From: Mytilus galloprovincialis
Taxonomy: Eukaryota > Mollusca > Bivalvia > Mytilida > Mytilidae
Direction of reading: 5' to 3'
Length of the DNA: 64,000 nucleotides
Assembly: GCF_965363235.1 (NCBI RefSeq)
Contig: NC_134838.1
Coordinates: 15,904,441 to 15,968,440, forward strand
Position numbers and translations under genes: made by a program. Under the pieces are notes generated by a model. The model saw only the letters and a program-made list of their open reading frames with translations. It made no database searches and was not told the DNA's origin. Of this stretch, positions 47,601 through 58,965 are shown piece by piece; the stretch's first letter is position 1, and each line of letters starts with the position of its first letter.

Positions 47601-50600
47601 ATATAGAAAAATTTGTAAGGGTTCCACGGAACCCAGTGTCTCGCCTACTTTTGCTGTTAATTGCAGACTCAACAAAAATGAGGAAAAACATCAATAAAAA
47701 TTTCCCTATCGATACTGTCTTTTGATTGAAAGAAGCTTCCAAGTTTGGTAAAAAATCCAGGATAGTTTATGAATCTAATAAATGTTTTATAAACTTTAAC
47801 TGCAGACTGTATGTAATGTTAACTGGAAGAAAAACTAAGTCCATTTATAAGTATAATACGGAAAAAGTCATTTTTTTTTTTACAAAATTTTCTTCTTGAT
47901 ACTATCTTATGATCATAAACAAGCTTCGGTCCAAGTTTGGTACAAATCAAGGATAGTTTATGAAAGTTATTAAAATTTTCAAAACTTTAACCATAGAGTG
48001 AATGTAATGTTTCCTTGCAGAAAAACTAAGTTCATTTATAAGTAAAATAAGAAAAAAATGGAATTTTATTTTTACAAAATTTACTTCTGGATACTTTCTT
48101 ATGATCATAAACAAGCTTCTGTCCAAGTTTGGTAGAAATTCAGTATAGTTTAAGAAAGTTATTAAAATTTCAAAAACTTTAACCACCGAGTGAATATTTG
48201 TGGACGCTGCCGACGACGACGGAATGTAGGATCGCTTAGTCTCGCTTTTTCGACTAAAGTCGAAGGCTCGACAAAAATGTCCATATAACTGTGATTTTCA
48301 ACAATTTTCAAAGTTGTAAACCCTTAATTCTGGCAAAAATTACACAGCAGAACGAAACTTAAATTTGATCTGTAACTCATCATGGTTAGCTCACATACCA
48401 AAAATCAGCCCAATATCTGAAAGCATTTAGAAAAAAGGTCCATATAACTGTGATTTTCAAAAATTTACCAAAGTCCAAAGCCCAAAACTACAGCAAATAA
48501 TAGCGTAGCAGGACGAAACTTAAACTTGATCTGTAACTCATCATGAGTAACTCACATACTAAAAATCAGCCGAATATCTGAAAGCGTTTAGAAAAAAAGT
48601 GTGTATAACTGTGATTTTCAACAATTTATCAAAGTCCATAGCCCGTAATTTCAATAAAAATTAGCGGAGCGGAACAAAACTTAAACTTGATCTGTAACTC
48701 ATCATGGTCAACTTACATACCAAAAAGCAGGCCAATATCTTAAGGCGTTTAAAATATCATGATAGTCTATGCTATGAAACATTTCCATGGATATGTTAGT
48801 TCTTTGAATTTTCTAATTCAACATATATAACAAATGTCTCCATGGAACTAAATTCCCTCATATGGCTAAACTATGCTCAATATTGATATTTACATAAACA
48901 AACATGGTTAAAGCTTTCCTCTCCAATTATCAAATGGCAGTCATCAAAATATTTGCAACAAATTTCACCGGTTTTACATAAACTTGAATTTCTGGACATC
49001 TTCTACATTCCTTGTGCCAGATTTTCACTTTTTACTATAGTATTGAAGATATTGGACAATTTAAAACAAGAAAGTGTCCATAGTACACGAATGCCCCACT
49101 CGCACTATCATTTTCTATGTTCAGTGGACCGTGAAAATTGGGGTCAAAACTTTAATTTGGAATTAAAATTAGAAAAATCATATCATGGGGAACATGTGTA
49201 CTAAGTTTCAAGTTGATTGGACTTCAACTTCTTCAAAAACTACCTTGACCAAAAACTTTAACCTGAAGCGAACAGACGCACAGACGGACGAACGAACGAA
49301 CGAACGGAGGCACAGACCAGAAAACATAATGCCCCTCTACTATCGTAGGTGGGGCATAAAAATGAAACTATATTGTATTTCATGCTTGGCCTACCTTTAA
49401 CATAGGTTTTTCTGTTGCAAATTAATTTTTCATATTAACACTTAGCAGTGCTTGGTTAACATATATTGGTTCCGTAAAATCAAGTTATATGTAGGTAAAG
49501 AAACAATACAATACTAAAGCAAGGTTAAGAAATTTCTTTAAGAAATTTCTTAAAGAAAAACACTACCTTTGTATTATAATATCTGCCTTTCTTGTAATCT
49601 TTACTTATAATTCTGACTCGAATCTGAGGTTTTATCCAAAGAGGCTCAGATCGGCTGTTACCATTCTGACTGATTTTGGGTTTGTCTGCATAATCATCTA
49701 ATCTGAAAAAGTAAAATACATACAGTTAGACCTTATTGTTTTCCAAATTCTTTGTTGAAGTATAGGTTTTTTAAACCACAAGAACTTCCATAAGTCATAT
49801 TCCCATTATCTTTGAAAGATAATTTCAGGATGTTTTTCTGGTTGTCATATTTGTGCACCCACTTTTTTTTTTTAAATAGTATCAATGCAGATTGATTGAA
49901 AATAAACAAAATTTAAACTTGATCTGCAACTCATCATGATAAAACTATATGCCAATTTTCAAATCAATATTTCAGGCATGCAGAAAAAAAGTGTGGAAAA
50001 TTGACTGATGGACAGAAAGACAGACAGACGACAGAGTGCAAACCTAAAGTCCCCTTTGACTTCGTAGGTAGGGGACTAATCAACAAATATATACCTATCA
50101 TGTTTTCTTTTCCTAGAATCAGAACTGGGTTGTCTATTATCTTCTTCATAATGTTTACTATCATGGTCAGAATCTTCATCTCTATGTTTGTCTCTCTTTG
50201 ATTTGTGATGTCTTTCTCTTTTTCTATCCTTCTCCTTTTTTCTTTCCTCTTCTTCCTTGTATTTGTCTGCTTTTACTTTGTCTGCAATGTGTTCATTGAG
50301 TATATTAAATTACGGATTTTACTTTGTCTTTATACATAAAATAAACTGTATAACAATTGCAAATTATGTAAAGTCCTCTAAACAGAATTTTGTGTCATAT
50401 AATTACCTGAAATTTAACTACTGTAAATTCAGAAATTAGTTGCGTGCATTTATTATTGTGATTTTGTGATTTTAGACTTTAGATTTTGAGAAAAAATCTG
50501 TTTATTCATATAAAATATTTCAAAATGCGACTTTAAATTATTGAGTTTACAACTTTGCTGCATTTTTCGCAATAATGAATACCTCACATTAATTTCTGAA

Positions 50601-53600
50601 TTTACAGTAACTTCATTTCAGTAATTTTAATTGTGTGGTGTTAATCAGAAAAAAAACATGCTTGGAGCAATAACCTTTGCTCATCTTGTTGCAAAAATGC
50701 AGAAGAAATTGATTTTGTTGTTTTAGATTGTATCTTCAATTTGGAAGATGATAATTTTATGCAAAATATCCCCAAATCAATAACCGATTTTTACTTCAAA
50801 ATCTGGTTAAAAAATAAAACTGGACTTAAAATGGTTTTACACTAGTAATTTTGGGACCCTTTATAGCTTTTTGTTTGGTGTGAGCCAGGGCTCCGTGTTG
50901 AAGGCCGTACATGACCTATAATGGTTTACTTTTATAAATTGTTATTTGAATGGAGAGTTGTCTCATTGGCACTCACACCACATCTTCCTATATCTATTAA
51001 AATAGCTATTCAGTAATTGACTTAAATGTGAATTCATTTTTATTCTCATTTATTCAAATTATGAAAATTGTGTCAAAACCGTGAATTAATGGTAATGTCA
51101 ATAATAAATTTTATTTGTAACTTTCCATTGTTCTGATGGTACTTACTGAGATATTTAGAGTACTTTTTATAGTCATGGCTATCTACCAGTCTGATTGCGT
51201 ATTGACTTTGAGTGACCATATTCCCACCCAATGTTAGCTTGACCATCACTCTTGCATTGTCTTCATCTAAACCTTCTATCTGTTGATAAAAAGAGAAATA
51301 AATTGTTAATTTAGTTGTATACAACTTATTGTATTTGATCAAATTATATTGTTTATATCAATATCTATACGAAACAGCAAAAATAGTATAAATATTATAG
51401 TCATTTTAACTTTTTTTCCTCCAAATATTAGCTATTTATCTATTTCATACCTAATTATCTATCAACTGGAAGTGAACAACTTCAACAAATTGAGACATTT
51501 CATAGGAGATATACATAAGAAAAGACATAGAGTCTGTTGCAGACATATTCAAACCTATGATGGAGGTTAGAAAATTAACTCTTGAAAAGAAATTTCCTAT
51601 CTTTTTCATTACATGGTATTTAAGTTGATTTGATTTTTGGTATTTAACGCTACTTTGAAGCACTGAATTTAGGCTATTTCGTGGCCTTCTGTTTTTATTG
51701 GTGGAGGTAGCCGGAGTGCCGGATAAAACCACTGACCTTTGTTAAGAAAACTGACAATCCTAGTCAATTAAGATTGGAGTCATGTGCACCCGCACGAGCG
51801 ATATTCCAGCTCACAACCTCAGTGTTGACTTGCTAGTGATAACAGTAGTAACTACTTTACATTCAGCCCCAAGGCCCCTACATGGTATTTAACAAAGTGA
51901 AAGTTATTCAATTAAAATCTGAAAACATGCCACATTGTTATCTGTTGATTCTTTTATTTCCTTATACTATACAATTACTGTCTTTTGATGAGGTAAATAT
52001 GCAGTTTTATTGACTTTTAAAAAAACTGATATTCACTGAAGCCGAAGGCCAAAGTGAATATCAGTTTTTCAAAAGTCAATTAAACCACATATTTACCGAA
52101 ACAAAAGACAGTAATTGTTTTATTCCATATTCCGAGAGAAATGTATGTAATGGCAATTATTAACCAAAACCAATTGTACATCAATCGTTTTTTTACCAAA
52201 ATAGTGCAGGTAAAAGCATGCGACGTTATGCGCGGTGAATATCCTTTTTCCGCAGGTGAATATGCTTATTTATTCAAAATCGCATTCATATAGAAAAACC
52301 TACTATAGTTATCAATTTTCATGGATTGAGGAAAACTTATATTTTTTCTGGTTTTAACAATATCTTCATACATTCCTATATAGAAAATAAGTAGTTTGCT
52401 GAACATATAAATCCCACAAAATCAACGTAAATTGATATTTTAATCTAAGGAATAATAATAAATCCTCGGCTTACAGATTTGAAGCCTGGTCTATGAAGTC
52501 TAAAAGTGTTGTCCTTTATACTGCTTTCACACAACTTACAATTCCATACATATCTTTATTTGCTCCCTTTAGAAGAACACAGTAAGCTCCCTTCTTCAAA
52601 ACTAGTGCTTCCTCATTGTCATTTTTTCCTGATCCTTTCTTTGAATCATTCAACTGGGCTGCTTGTGACCTATCAGCTCCTAAGCCAAGGCCCTTTGGTC
52701 TCAATACAGCATTCACAGGAGCTACAGCTCTATGTAAATAAATTGAAATAACAGAAATTGTTTAAATATGCATATTAAAATGTGTAAATATCTGATTTTT
52801 ACTTATAAAATTGTCTTTTACAATTTTTAAATCAAGATCGTATGAGTCAAGCAATTTGCTTCTAGTTTGTTACATGTATTTAATCTGATGAAATTCTAAA
52901 AATAAAATTATTAAATATTTATAGATAATCGTTTATCATCTGAACGAGATTGATTTACTCACTTGAGCCGGTTTGTTTCGAGATTACCAATGATAATCTG
53001 TTTATTGCTATATAACCTATGACCTATTAATTTCATTGACACTGGCAAGTTCAACCTTAATTTCTAGTGATAATTTTTCAGACCACTCTACTGTGCTGAG
53101 AAAGGAAATTATCAGTAACTAAGATTAAAGGAAATTTTGTAAAATAGGGATAATTTGCATTATCAACAGATTCAGCAAGTATTCTACTGTTTCTCATACT
53201 TATTATTTTTTCCTATACCCTGTCCTTCTTGCCATCCCATTCCTCTTAACATGGCTAACCCAAACTGGTCTATAGGTATTTCTTCATAGTCATTTTCTTC
53301 AGGCTATAAATATACCAATGAAAAATTAAATACTATTGTGACTGGCAACACTTTTATGCTTACACATGTTTCTTTATAAAGTAAGTCCACTAAACATGTA
53401 TGCAGTGCACATACAATTCCAAAATATATTAAAATATATACATGAGCTATATAATTGATAAATATCTAATTGACATCACTTAAATGTTTTTGACTAAACA
53501 TGCTAAAAGTATAACAATACAGCAAAATGGTAATTTAGTTCAAAAGTGTAAGGAATTTGAATAATTTGTTCATTAAAATATCATTTGCATTAATTTCATA

Positions 53601-56600
53601 TAAATATATGCAATCTAAAATTATCTTGTAGAAAAAACAATCCTGAAATTATTTCTATTAGATACAAAAAAGCAAAAATATGAAAGTATAATGTACATGA
53701 CTATAAAATATTCCTAATTTCATTTTTTTTTTATATAGTACCTCATCAGGTCTTAAGCCTACATCTAACTTATCATCTGTTTCAAAACCTTCAGGAATTT
53801 TGTTTTGCATCAAAAGAGGAATATTTAATCCCATATCAGTCTGCCCCTTTCCTTGTTCAGCTTCCTGGAACTTTCTTGCATCTGAAAAATGTCAATTAAG
53901 TATACATATACACTTTAATTTACATGCTTCGATTCATTTTGCGTAAATGAATTTATACATCTCATTAACTAACAAATCACCTTACAAAAATGTCCTATTT
54001 GTTTATGTAAGTAAGTAAGTAAATTGTTTATTATAGTGACATGTGTAAATCAGCATAAATATATAAATTTGTACGAAATATAATTATATATATAATACAC
54101 CCGGTCCAATGGACCAATAAGTCACCTTTTACTTTTAGTTCAATATAAATGTCCTATTTGTTTATGTTTAATTAATACCAACAATCCATCAATTTCTATT
54201 GTCTTTTTTGTGAACGTTTATTGGTGCAGAACTCTGAGTTGTCCATGTATGTAGACTATTGCAGTTTTCTGAGTTGTTCTTTATCTGGTCAATTTTTTAT
54301 TGGTGTTGATTGCTGAGGACAGTTAATTGTTGGTGTACTATTTTTTGGTTTGATTGATGTTGATTTACTTGTTGTCAGTTTTGCTCTGTTGTCTGAGAAT
54401 ATTTGGTTAGTTGTGCAGGTACACAAGTTGTGTTTGCTGTTTTCATTTTAACACTTTTGCTGTTGTTGAATTTTTTATGTAATATGGACACTTGTTCATG
54501 TGTGAATCCCAAATCAGGTGCTTTGCACTAATGTCAGGTCTTTTAGCAGTATAGTATCCTTATTCCCATCATTTCTATAAACAGGAGGTGATTAAGAGCT
54601 TGACAGTCCATATAGGCATATACCAACTGTTGAAGGCTCTATTACCTTCTCTCTCATGTTTAACACCAACACTTTCTTCGTGTGCCTGCAGCAATTCAGG
54701 AGACAGCTAAAATTTGGTGGATGTAGTTGGTTTCTGTCTGTAGTCTTGTTTTCTTGTAAAAATTTCTTGTAATAAATCTGTTCATTTGGTTTTTTTTCAT
54801 TTGATTTCTTTCATGTTTTGGCATATCAATCAAGGGCATTTTATTGTTTATAGCTAACCAAACGGTATAAGTTTTTCTCCTTATTGAGGAATGTATAGTA
54901 CAGTTGTCCTGTTGAGCAATCATGCCAAATCTATAGATTTTTTTTATAGTTGTAAATTTAGAAATGTTTGCAAACCACATTCTACAAAATTTAGTTTTAC
55001 CTTCTACCAGTTCCTGAACAGCACTGTCTTCAATTTGATTTCCAGATGCATTTACCCTCCACTTGTTTTCTTTGATTAAGGGTATAACAAACTCTTTGGC
55101 TTTGGGTTTTGTGCTGCAAAAAATAAACCATAAATTAATATGGAAATGGAGAATATTTTATCACTCCACTTTCATTTGGCTTTACAAATAACAAGTGTAC
55201 TGTGTTGTGATGTATGACTTTAAGACAAAATACATGAAATAGAAAAACATATTTAACAGTTTTTACTTAATATTAATCTGCCAAAAAATATCCTTTCTGT
55301 AACCAGACAAGACTGTTTAAACATATTGATAATAAAATAATAATCAACTGGTTAATGAACATTAAGTTTTCAGCAAATAAAAGAATATCAATTTTATTTT
55401 TTAATTTAATTTCACCATCCAGAAAAGAAATTGATGTCATAAAAACATGATAAATGTTGACAAAAATTCTTCAATTAGTTTATTTTTAAAAGATGATAGC
55501 CTAACTTGAGTATGGAGCAATAAAATATGACACCTACACATCTACTATCATCATAAAGCTTTAAAGAATCATCGACAAGCTGCAAGAGACTACAAATCCA
55601 GAGATGATGGTTGCATCTCAAACATCCTTACTAAACTGGATTTACAGGTCATAAAGACAAACACACAAGCCAGAAGTGAATATTTCTGTACAGGCTAGTA
55701 CAGTGGCTAGTTCCTGTTATAGAACCAGATGCATATTTAAAAAGGCACATCCAATAACACCAATTACTTAATACTGCCAATAAATTTGGCAATTGTTAGA
55801 CAATTGTTGAAAATCAAGTCAGGAACAACACAACATGCACAAAGTGTTTTGAAATTGAACTAACTTTACCCTAATTCATTGTTTTCTTAAAACAGTGAAC
55901 AAGTCAGTGGAACCAACTTGAAGACACATTAGACTAGAGTGTAGGGAGTCTCATTCAGGGGTTCTGATCCCGGATCCCGCTTACTATTTTGTTTGATTTC
56001 CGTATCCTGCTTACACTATGTACGTAAGCAATTCTCAATTTTTTGTTATTTCCAGTACCCAGCTAGACATTAAGACTTCATTTCCCGTTTTCACAGCACA
56101 AGAATTTGACATTCACATGTCACGCTTACAAAAAATCAGCAATCCTGTGTCGCGCTTAGACCCCAATGAGACCCACAGTGTACATGTATTATGTATAGCA
56201 CACATCATCATTGAGAACTTCCAAAATTGCTTTCACACCATTAACAAATTGACAGTGCTGCCACTACCATAGTTTTAAAGACAGTATTGATATTCACAAC
56301 ATGTTCATACATATACAGATCCACTTCAAACAACACCTTTCCAAAGGAGGGGAGAAAGAAACATAAGGAACATTCAAACTCACAGATCAAAAATAAACTG
56401 ACAACGCCATGGCTACAAAAGAAAAAGACAAACAATAGTTCACAACACAAAACATAGAAAAATAAAGACTAAGCCGACAAGCAACACGAACCCCAACACA
56501 ACTTCAAGGCTTTTCAAGCCTTTTGTTACCTTTTAGCAAAGTTCTCGTCAACCTCGGTTACAAATTCTGCCTCTTCATTCTTTTCGACTTCTCCTTCGCT

Positions 56601-56672
56601 TATTTTGGATATTCCCAAAGATTTGTTCTTTTTTATTTTTGAAAATCCAAAAGACACTGTTTTCTGTTCCAT
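44694..56672 (-). CDS. GPKOW: GPKOW, G-patch and KOW spliceosome protein (11 exons)
   Basis: Exons from the start: 56530-56672, 55001-55113, 53742-53881, 53200-53303, 52540-52729, 51147-51279, 50095-50281, 49567-49702, 46626-46695, 45388-45473, 44694-44834. Every junction is GT/AG and in frame, giving 480 aa, against about 476 in human. The N-terminus VSFGFSKIKK matches the family SFGF motif; EFVIPLIKENKW follows; the G-patch (FGLAMLRGMGWQEGQGIGK to LRPKGLGLGA) is at about 143-190; KOW1 (LKKGAYCVLLKG to IEGLDEDNARVMVKL) at about 208-262; a Lys/Arg/Glu-rich linker at 275-336; KOW2 (NAHVLIVSGKQKGQLARI) at about 421-472. The protein is the homologue of yeast Spp2. It acts in the nucleus, where its G-patch engages the helicase DHX16/Prp2 during spliceosome activation. 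Introns 5, 7 and 8 are loaded with repeats, but the exons are intact. Confidence 0.95.
45840..46110. repeat. Irregular minisatellite of AGAACAGGGT units (GPKOW intron 9)
   Basis: At least seven occurrences of AGAACAGGGT or close variants, each followed by a T-rich segment such as ATGTTTTTGAATG, at irregular spacing of 32-60 bp. Confidence 0.75.
46210..46525 (+). repeat. Dispersed repeat with GACGGACGAACG tail, copy 1
   Basis: AAGAAAGTGTCC at the start, GTGTACTAAGTTTCAAGTTG in the middle, a run of CGGACGAACGAA-type tetramers near the end and a terminal ATGGGGCATAAAAA. A second, same-orientation copy is at 49065-49360, in the adjacent intron. Confidence 0.75.
47450..48245. repeat. Repeat with three 187-bp tandem units (GPKOW intron 8)
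   Basis: Begins with the palindrome GAGGCTCCCAGGAGCC, then GGGTTCCACGGAACCC. Units of 185-190 bp follow at about 47690, 47880 and 48070, marked by ATGATCATAAACAAGCTTC and AAAAACTAAGTCCATTTATA. It ends with the tract CGACGACGACGG and GACTAAAGTCGAAGG. Confidence 0.75.
48281..48755. repeat. Three 160-bp tandem units (GPKOW intron 8)
   Basis: ATATAACTGTGATTTTCAA begins units at 48281, 48440 and 48600; each contains TTGATCTGTAACTCATCATG and AAAAATCAGCC. A single related unit sits at 49895-50085 in intron 7, ending CTTCGTAGGTAGGGGACTAA. Confidence 0.85.
49065..49360 (+). repeat. Dispersed repeat with GACGGACGAACG tail, copy 2
   Basis: Same order of blocks as copy 1 at 46210-46525, ending TGGGGCATAAAAATG. 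Both lie in intron 8 of GPKOW, 2.9 kb apart and in the same orientation. Confidence 0.75.
50419..50609. mobile_element. 191-bp inverted-repeat element (GPKOW intron 6)
   Basis: TACTGTAAATTCAGAAATTA at the left is mirrored by TAATTTCTGAATTTACAGTA at the right, a 20-bp perfect repeat. The TA ends suggest mobilisation by a Tc1/mariner transposase. Confidence 0.85.
50868..50990 (-). repeat. Common bivalve repeat fragment (GPKOW intron 6)
   Basis: Reverse copy with GTTGAAGGCCGTACATGACC and GTTGTCTCATTGGCACTC, matching the start of 41528-42020. Confidence 0.7.
51605..51890 (-). mobile_element. tRNA-derived SINE, copy 2 (GPKOW intron 5)
   Basis: Same family and orientation as 21545-21795. The minus strand shows a degenerate B box (GGTTGTGAGCTGGAATATCG), TTAATTGACTAGGATTGTCA, the central CACTCCGGCTACCTCCACC and the tail GCGTTAAATACCAAAAATC. 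It lies in sense orientation within the GPKOW intron. Confidence 0.7.
51971..52118. mobile_element. 148-bp palindrome with GCCGAAGGC loop (GPKOW intron 5)
   Basis: Arms of about 66 bp from ACAATTACTGTCTTTTG on the left, mirrored on the right, around a loop containing GAAGCCGAAGGCCA. Downstream, GCGGTGAATATCC (52232) and AGGTGAATATGC (52254) repeat the stem motif GTGAATATCAG. The layout parallels that at 37439-38072. Confidence 0.85.
54000..54980. other. GPKOW intron 2, nothing recognised
   Basis: T-rich stretch with several TTGTTG and TGTTGATT phrases and no exon, transposon end or known repeat that I can support. Confidence 0.4.
56340..56515 (-). repeat. Penelope-like tail fragment (GPKOW intron 1)
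   Basis: GACAACGCCATGGCTACAAAA, AAGACAAACAATAG and CAACACGAACCCCAAC match 8165-8260. It ends within 10 bp of the donor site of GPKOW exon 1. Confidence 0.65.
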
Positions 56673-57114
56673 TTTTTATGATTTTGTGAACTTGCGACGA
56701 TTTCTTTTCAATATTTTATAAACAGGAAGTATACGTTTTACGTACGTTCAATATAGGAGAGTCACAGTAGATTGCAATTCAGTCATTCAAAACAATACGT
56801 CTGCTGGTTGTATTTTTGCAATAAAGATTATTACTGCATAGGGAAGATTTCTGATACTCGAGCTATCCAATCAATATCTGATTTATGTATTGCATATGTC
56901 ATTAGTTAGGATTATGTACCCATGTGTTCGATGATTCTATGCTAAACATATGGAAATTTTGTACTGAGAAAATCCACAGCCTTCCCCCTTGTTCTCTAAC
57001 ATTTGGCAATTCGGTGCTTGATAGATAGAGGATTATTGCATGCAGTGCTAGCAATGATTTCCTTATATTAACAAGTTTGTAAATTTAGATATTGATTAAA
57101 CAAATATAAGTATA

Positions 57115-57465
57115 GACCAATTCAAGTACACCTTCTAGGGTGCGCTCGACTTTAGTGACCCAGCACGATTTTTTTTTTTGAATTAAGTAGTTGTTCAGGA
57201 CTTTTTGTAAAAAAAAAATGCTAGCATATCATAGAAAAACAAGTGAGTATAAAATCTATTTTGAAAATTTTATTACAAAAATCTCTTTTATAAAGTTTGA
57301 GGATTTTCTACAAAAATCCATTTTTTCTATTAAATGCAACGAAACAATAAATAATATTGCTTTGCACGAAGTTTCCCCTTGGTATATGTACAAAATGATC
57401 CATCTCTATCATTCAATATTTTGACTGTTTCGATACTACTGCAATTTGAAAAATTCATAATTCAC
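57115..57465 (-). repeat. Two-copy dispersed repeat, copy 2
   Basis: Reverse-oriented partner of 9165-9533; CAATTCAAGTACACCTTCTA and TGTACAAAATGATCCATCTC mark the two ends of the alignment. No open frame is shared, so conservation is not coding. Confidence 0.75.
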
Positions 57466-57619
57466 ATGGCTACAGAACAGCAGAAGGAGTTCCAACCGGA
57501 TTTATAAATACTTGGCGGTCACTGAGTTGACTCCAAAACGAAATTAAGACAATAAAGATGGTCTTGTATTATTTTTAATTCTAGTTCATTTATATGCAAA
57601 GTCACCTTGGGCTAACTTA

Positions 57620-57668
57620 GGAGGAACTTGTGAATAGTTGTCTCATTGGCAATCATACCACATCTTCT
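57620..57668 (-). repeat. Common bivalve repeat fragment
   Basis: GTTGTCTCATTGGCAATCAT followed by ACCACATCTTC, the reverse complement of the family start at 41530. Confidence 0.65.
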
Positions 57669-57689
57669 TTTTATATTGAGAAAGATACT

Positions 57690-58400
57690 AGAAGCATGTA
57701 GAAAAGCAGCCTAGCCTGGAACCCATACATGAAAGCGGATATACAAGTAAACAAATTGGAATGTATAAAAAACAGAGGCATACGATTCATTAAGAAAAAC
57801 TACAGGAGTCGAGAACAGGTTCCATCTCCTACATGAGACGCCAGTTTGAAATTGAGACACTAGAGGAACGAAGACACAGTCTCCGTCTGATCCTGATATT
57901 CAAGATGGTTGAGAATCTGGTGTCGGAACTGCCAGCCGACAATTTTGTCACACCAGCAAAATCGAAAAGAATAATAAAAACCAAAATATAATAAAATTGT
58001 GAAACAGACAATATGATTGACTGTGACGGCACATAATAAAAAACACAAACTAGAGGGCTCAGAGGCGGATTTAGGGGGCCCAGGGGGCCCTGCTCCCCCC
58101 CCCCCTTTTTGAGAAGAAAATTTGGTTGCTTATATAGAGAATCACTGAGGCGTGACGAAATCGGGCCCCCTCTTAGGCAGCCAGTGGGCCCCCACTTATG
58201 AAAATTTCTGGATCCACCACTGGGGCTTAAAGTGCCAGACAACAATATGCCACAATAGTCAATAAAAACATTCTTATTTTTAGTGAAACAACCATATACT
58301 AGAACCAACTGCCAGATAAAGTTGCGCATACAGATTCTGTAGAGGCATCAGTTGAAATCGCTCACCAGGAACATCTACAATAACAACAGCGCTCTTCTCC
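57690..58400 (+). mobile_element. LINE 3' end, broken, with a nested element
   Basis: Translation gives the C-terminal part of a non-LTR reverse transcriptase reading frame: AWNPYMKADIQVNKLECIKN, RGIRFIKKNYRSR, then after a frame change FEIETLEERRHSLRLILIFK, and beyond the inserted element NQLPDKVAHTDSVEA. This matches the usual end of Jockey/CR1-type LINE proteins (WNPY, LEERR, WNxLP). At least one frameshift and several stops are present, and the 5' part is missing. A 163-bp element splits it at 58060-58222. Confidence 0.75.
58060..58222. mobile_element. 163-bp MITE with 5-bp target duplication
   Basis: CAGAGGCGGATTTAG on the left and CTGGATCCACCACTG on the right are imperfect inverted repeats. 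The direct repeat GGGCT borders both sides (58055-58059 and 58223-58227). The interior has G and C runs (GGGGGCCCAGGGGGCCC and a run of C) flanking TTTGGTTG. I recall similar GGCGGATCCAG elements in many marine invertebrates. Confidence 0.88.
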
Positions 58401-58965
58401 ACCGTGTATACAAGCCGAAATAAAATTCTACATGTACCAATACAGATACAGTGTATGAAAAAGTAAAAAATATCTCTTTTTGTAGTTGTTATGTTTAACG
58501 AATTTTGTATAACTTTTTTATGTTTCAATTTATGTTCCCTTACTTTAGAATGGGGTCTTGCATATATATAATCCACAAATCTTATAATAATTTAACCCAT
58601 TCCCACCGCGAAAAAAAACCTCGACAATTAGATCTTTTTCTGTAAGATTAGTTTTTATATTTCAATGCTCATCTATTTATTCACCTATTGTCATCGATTG
58701 TCAAATAACAATGTTGGGAATAATTCTGCACTGAATAGGGGCACCAACATTGCTTGTCATCGGATTGCCAAATTCTTGGTGATACTACACCCTCAGTTAA
58801 CTACTTATGTGTCACTCTCTAAAACTAACTTAATCTCGTAATATTGAAATTATCTTCTCTTGTAAAATGATCATCACAAAATGTAGTTTCTCCTTTGTGT
58901 TTTTATTTTTATTTGTAAAATTAATTTCCGAAAAGGATACTTTTTTTGTTATTGATTATAATAAA

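Noticed and set aside
57829-58329. 166-codon minus-strand frame
   Set aside because: Antisense to the LINE fragment and the nested MITE; the glycine/proline-rich part is translated G/C runs.
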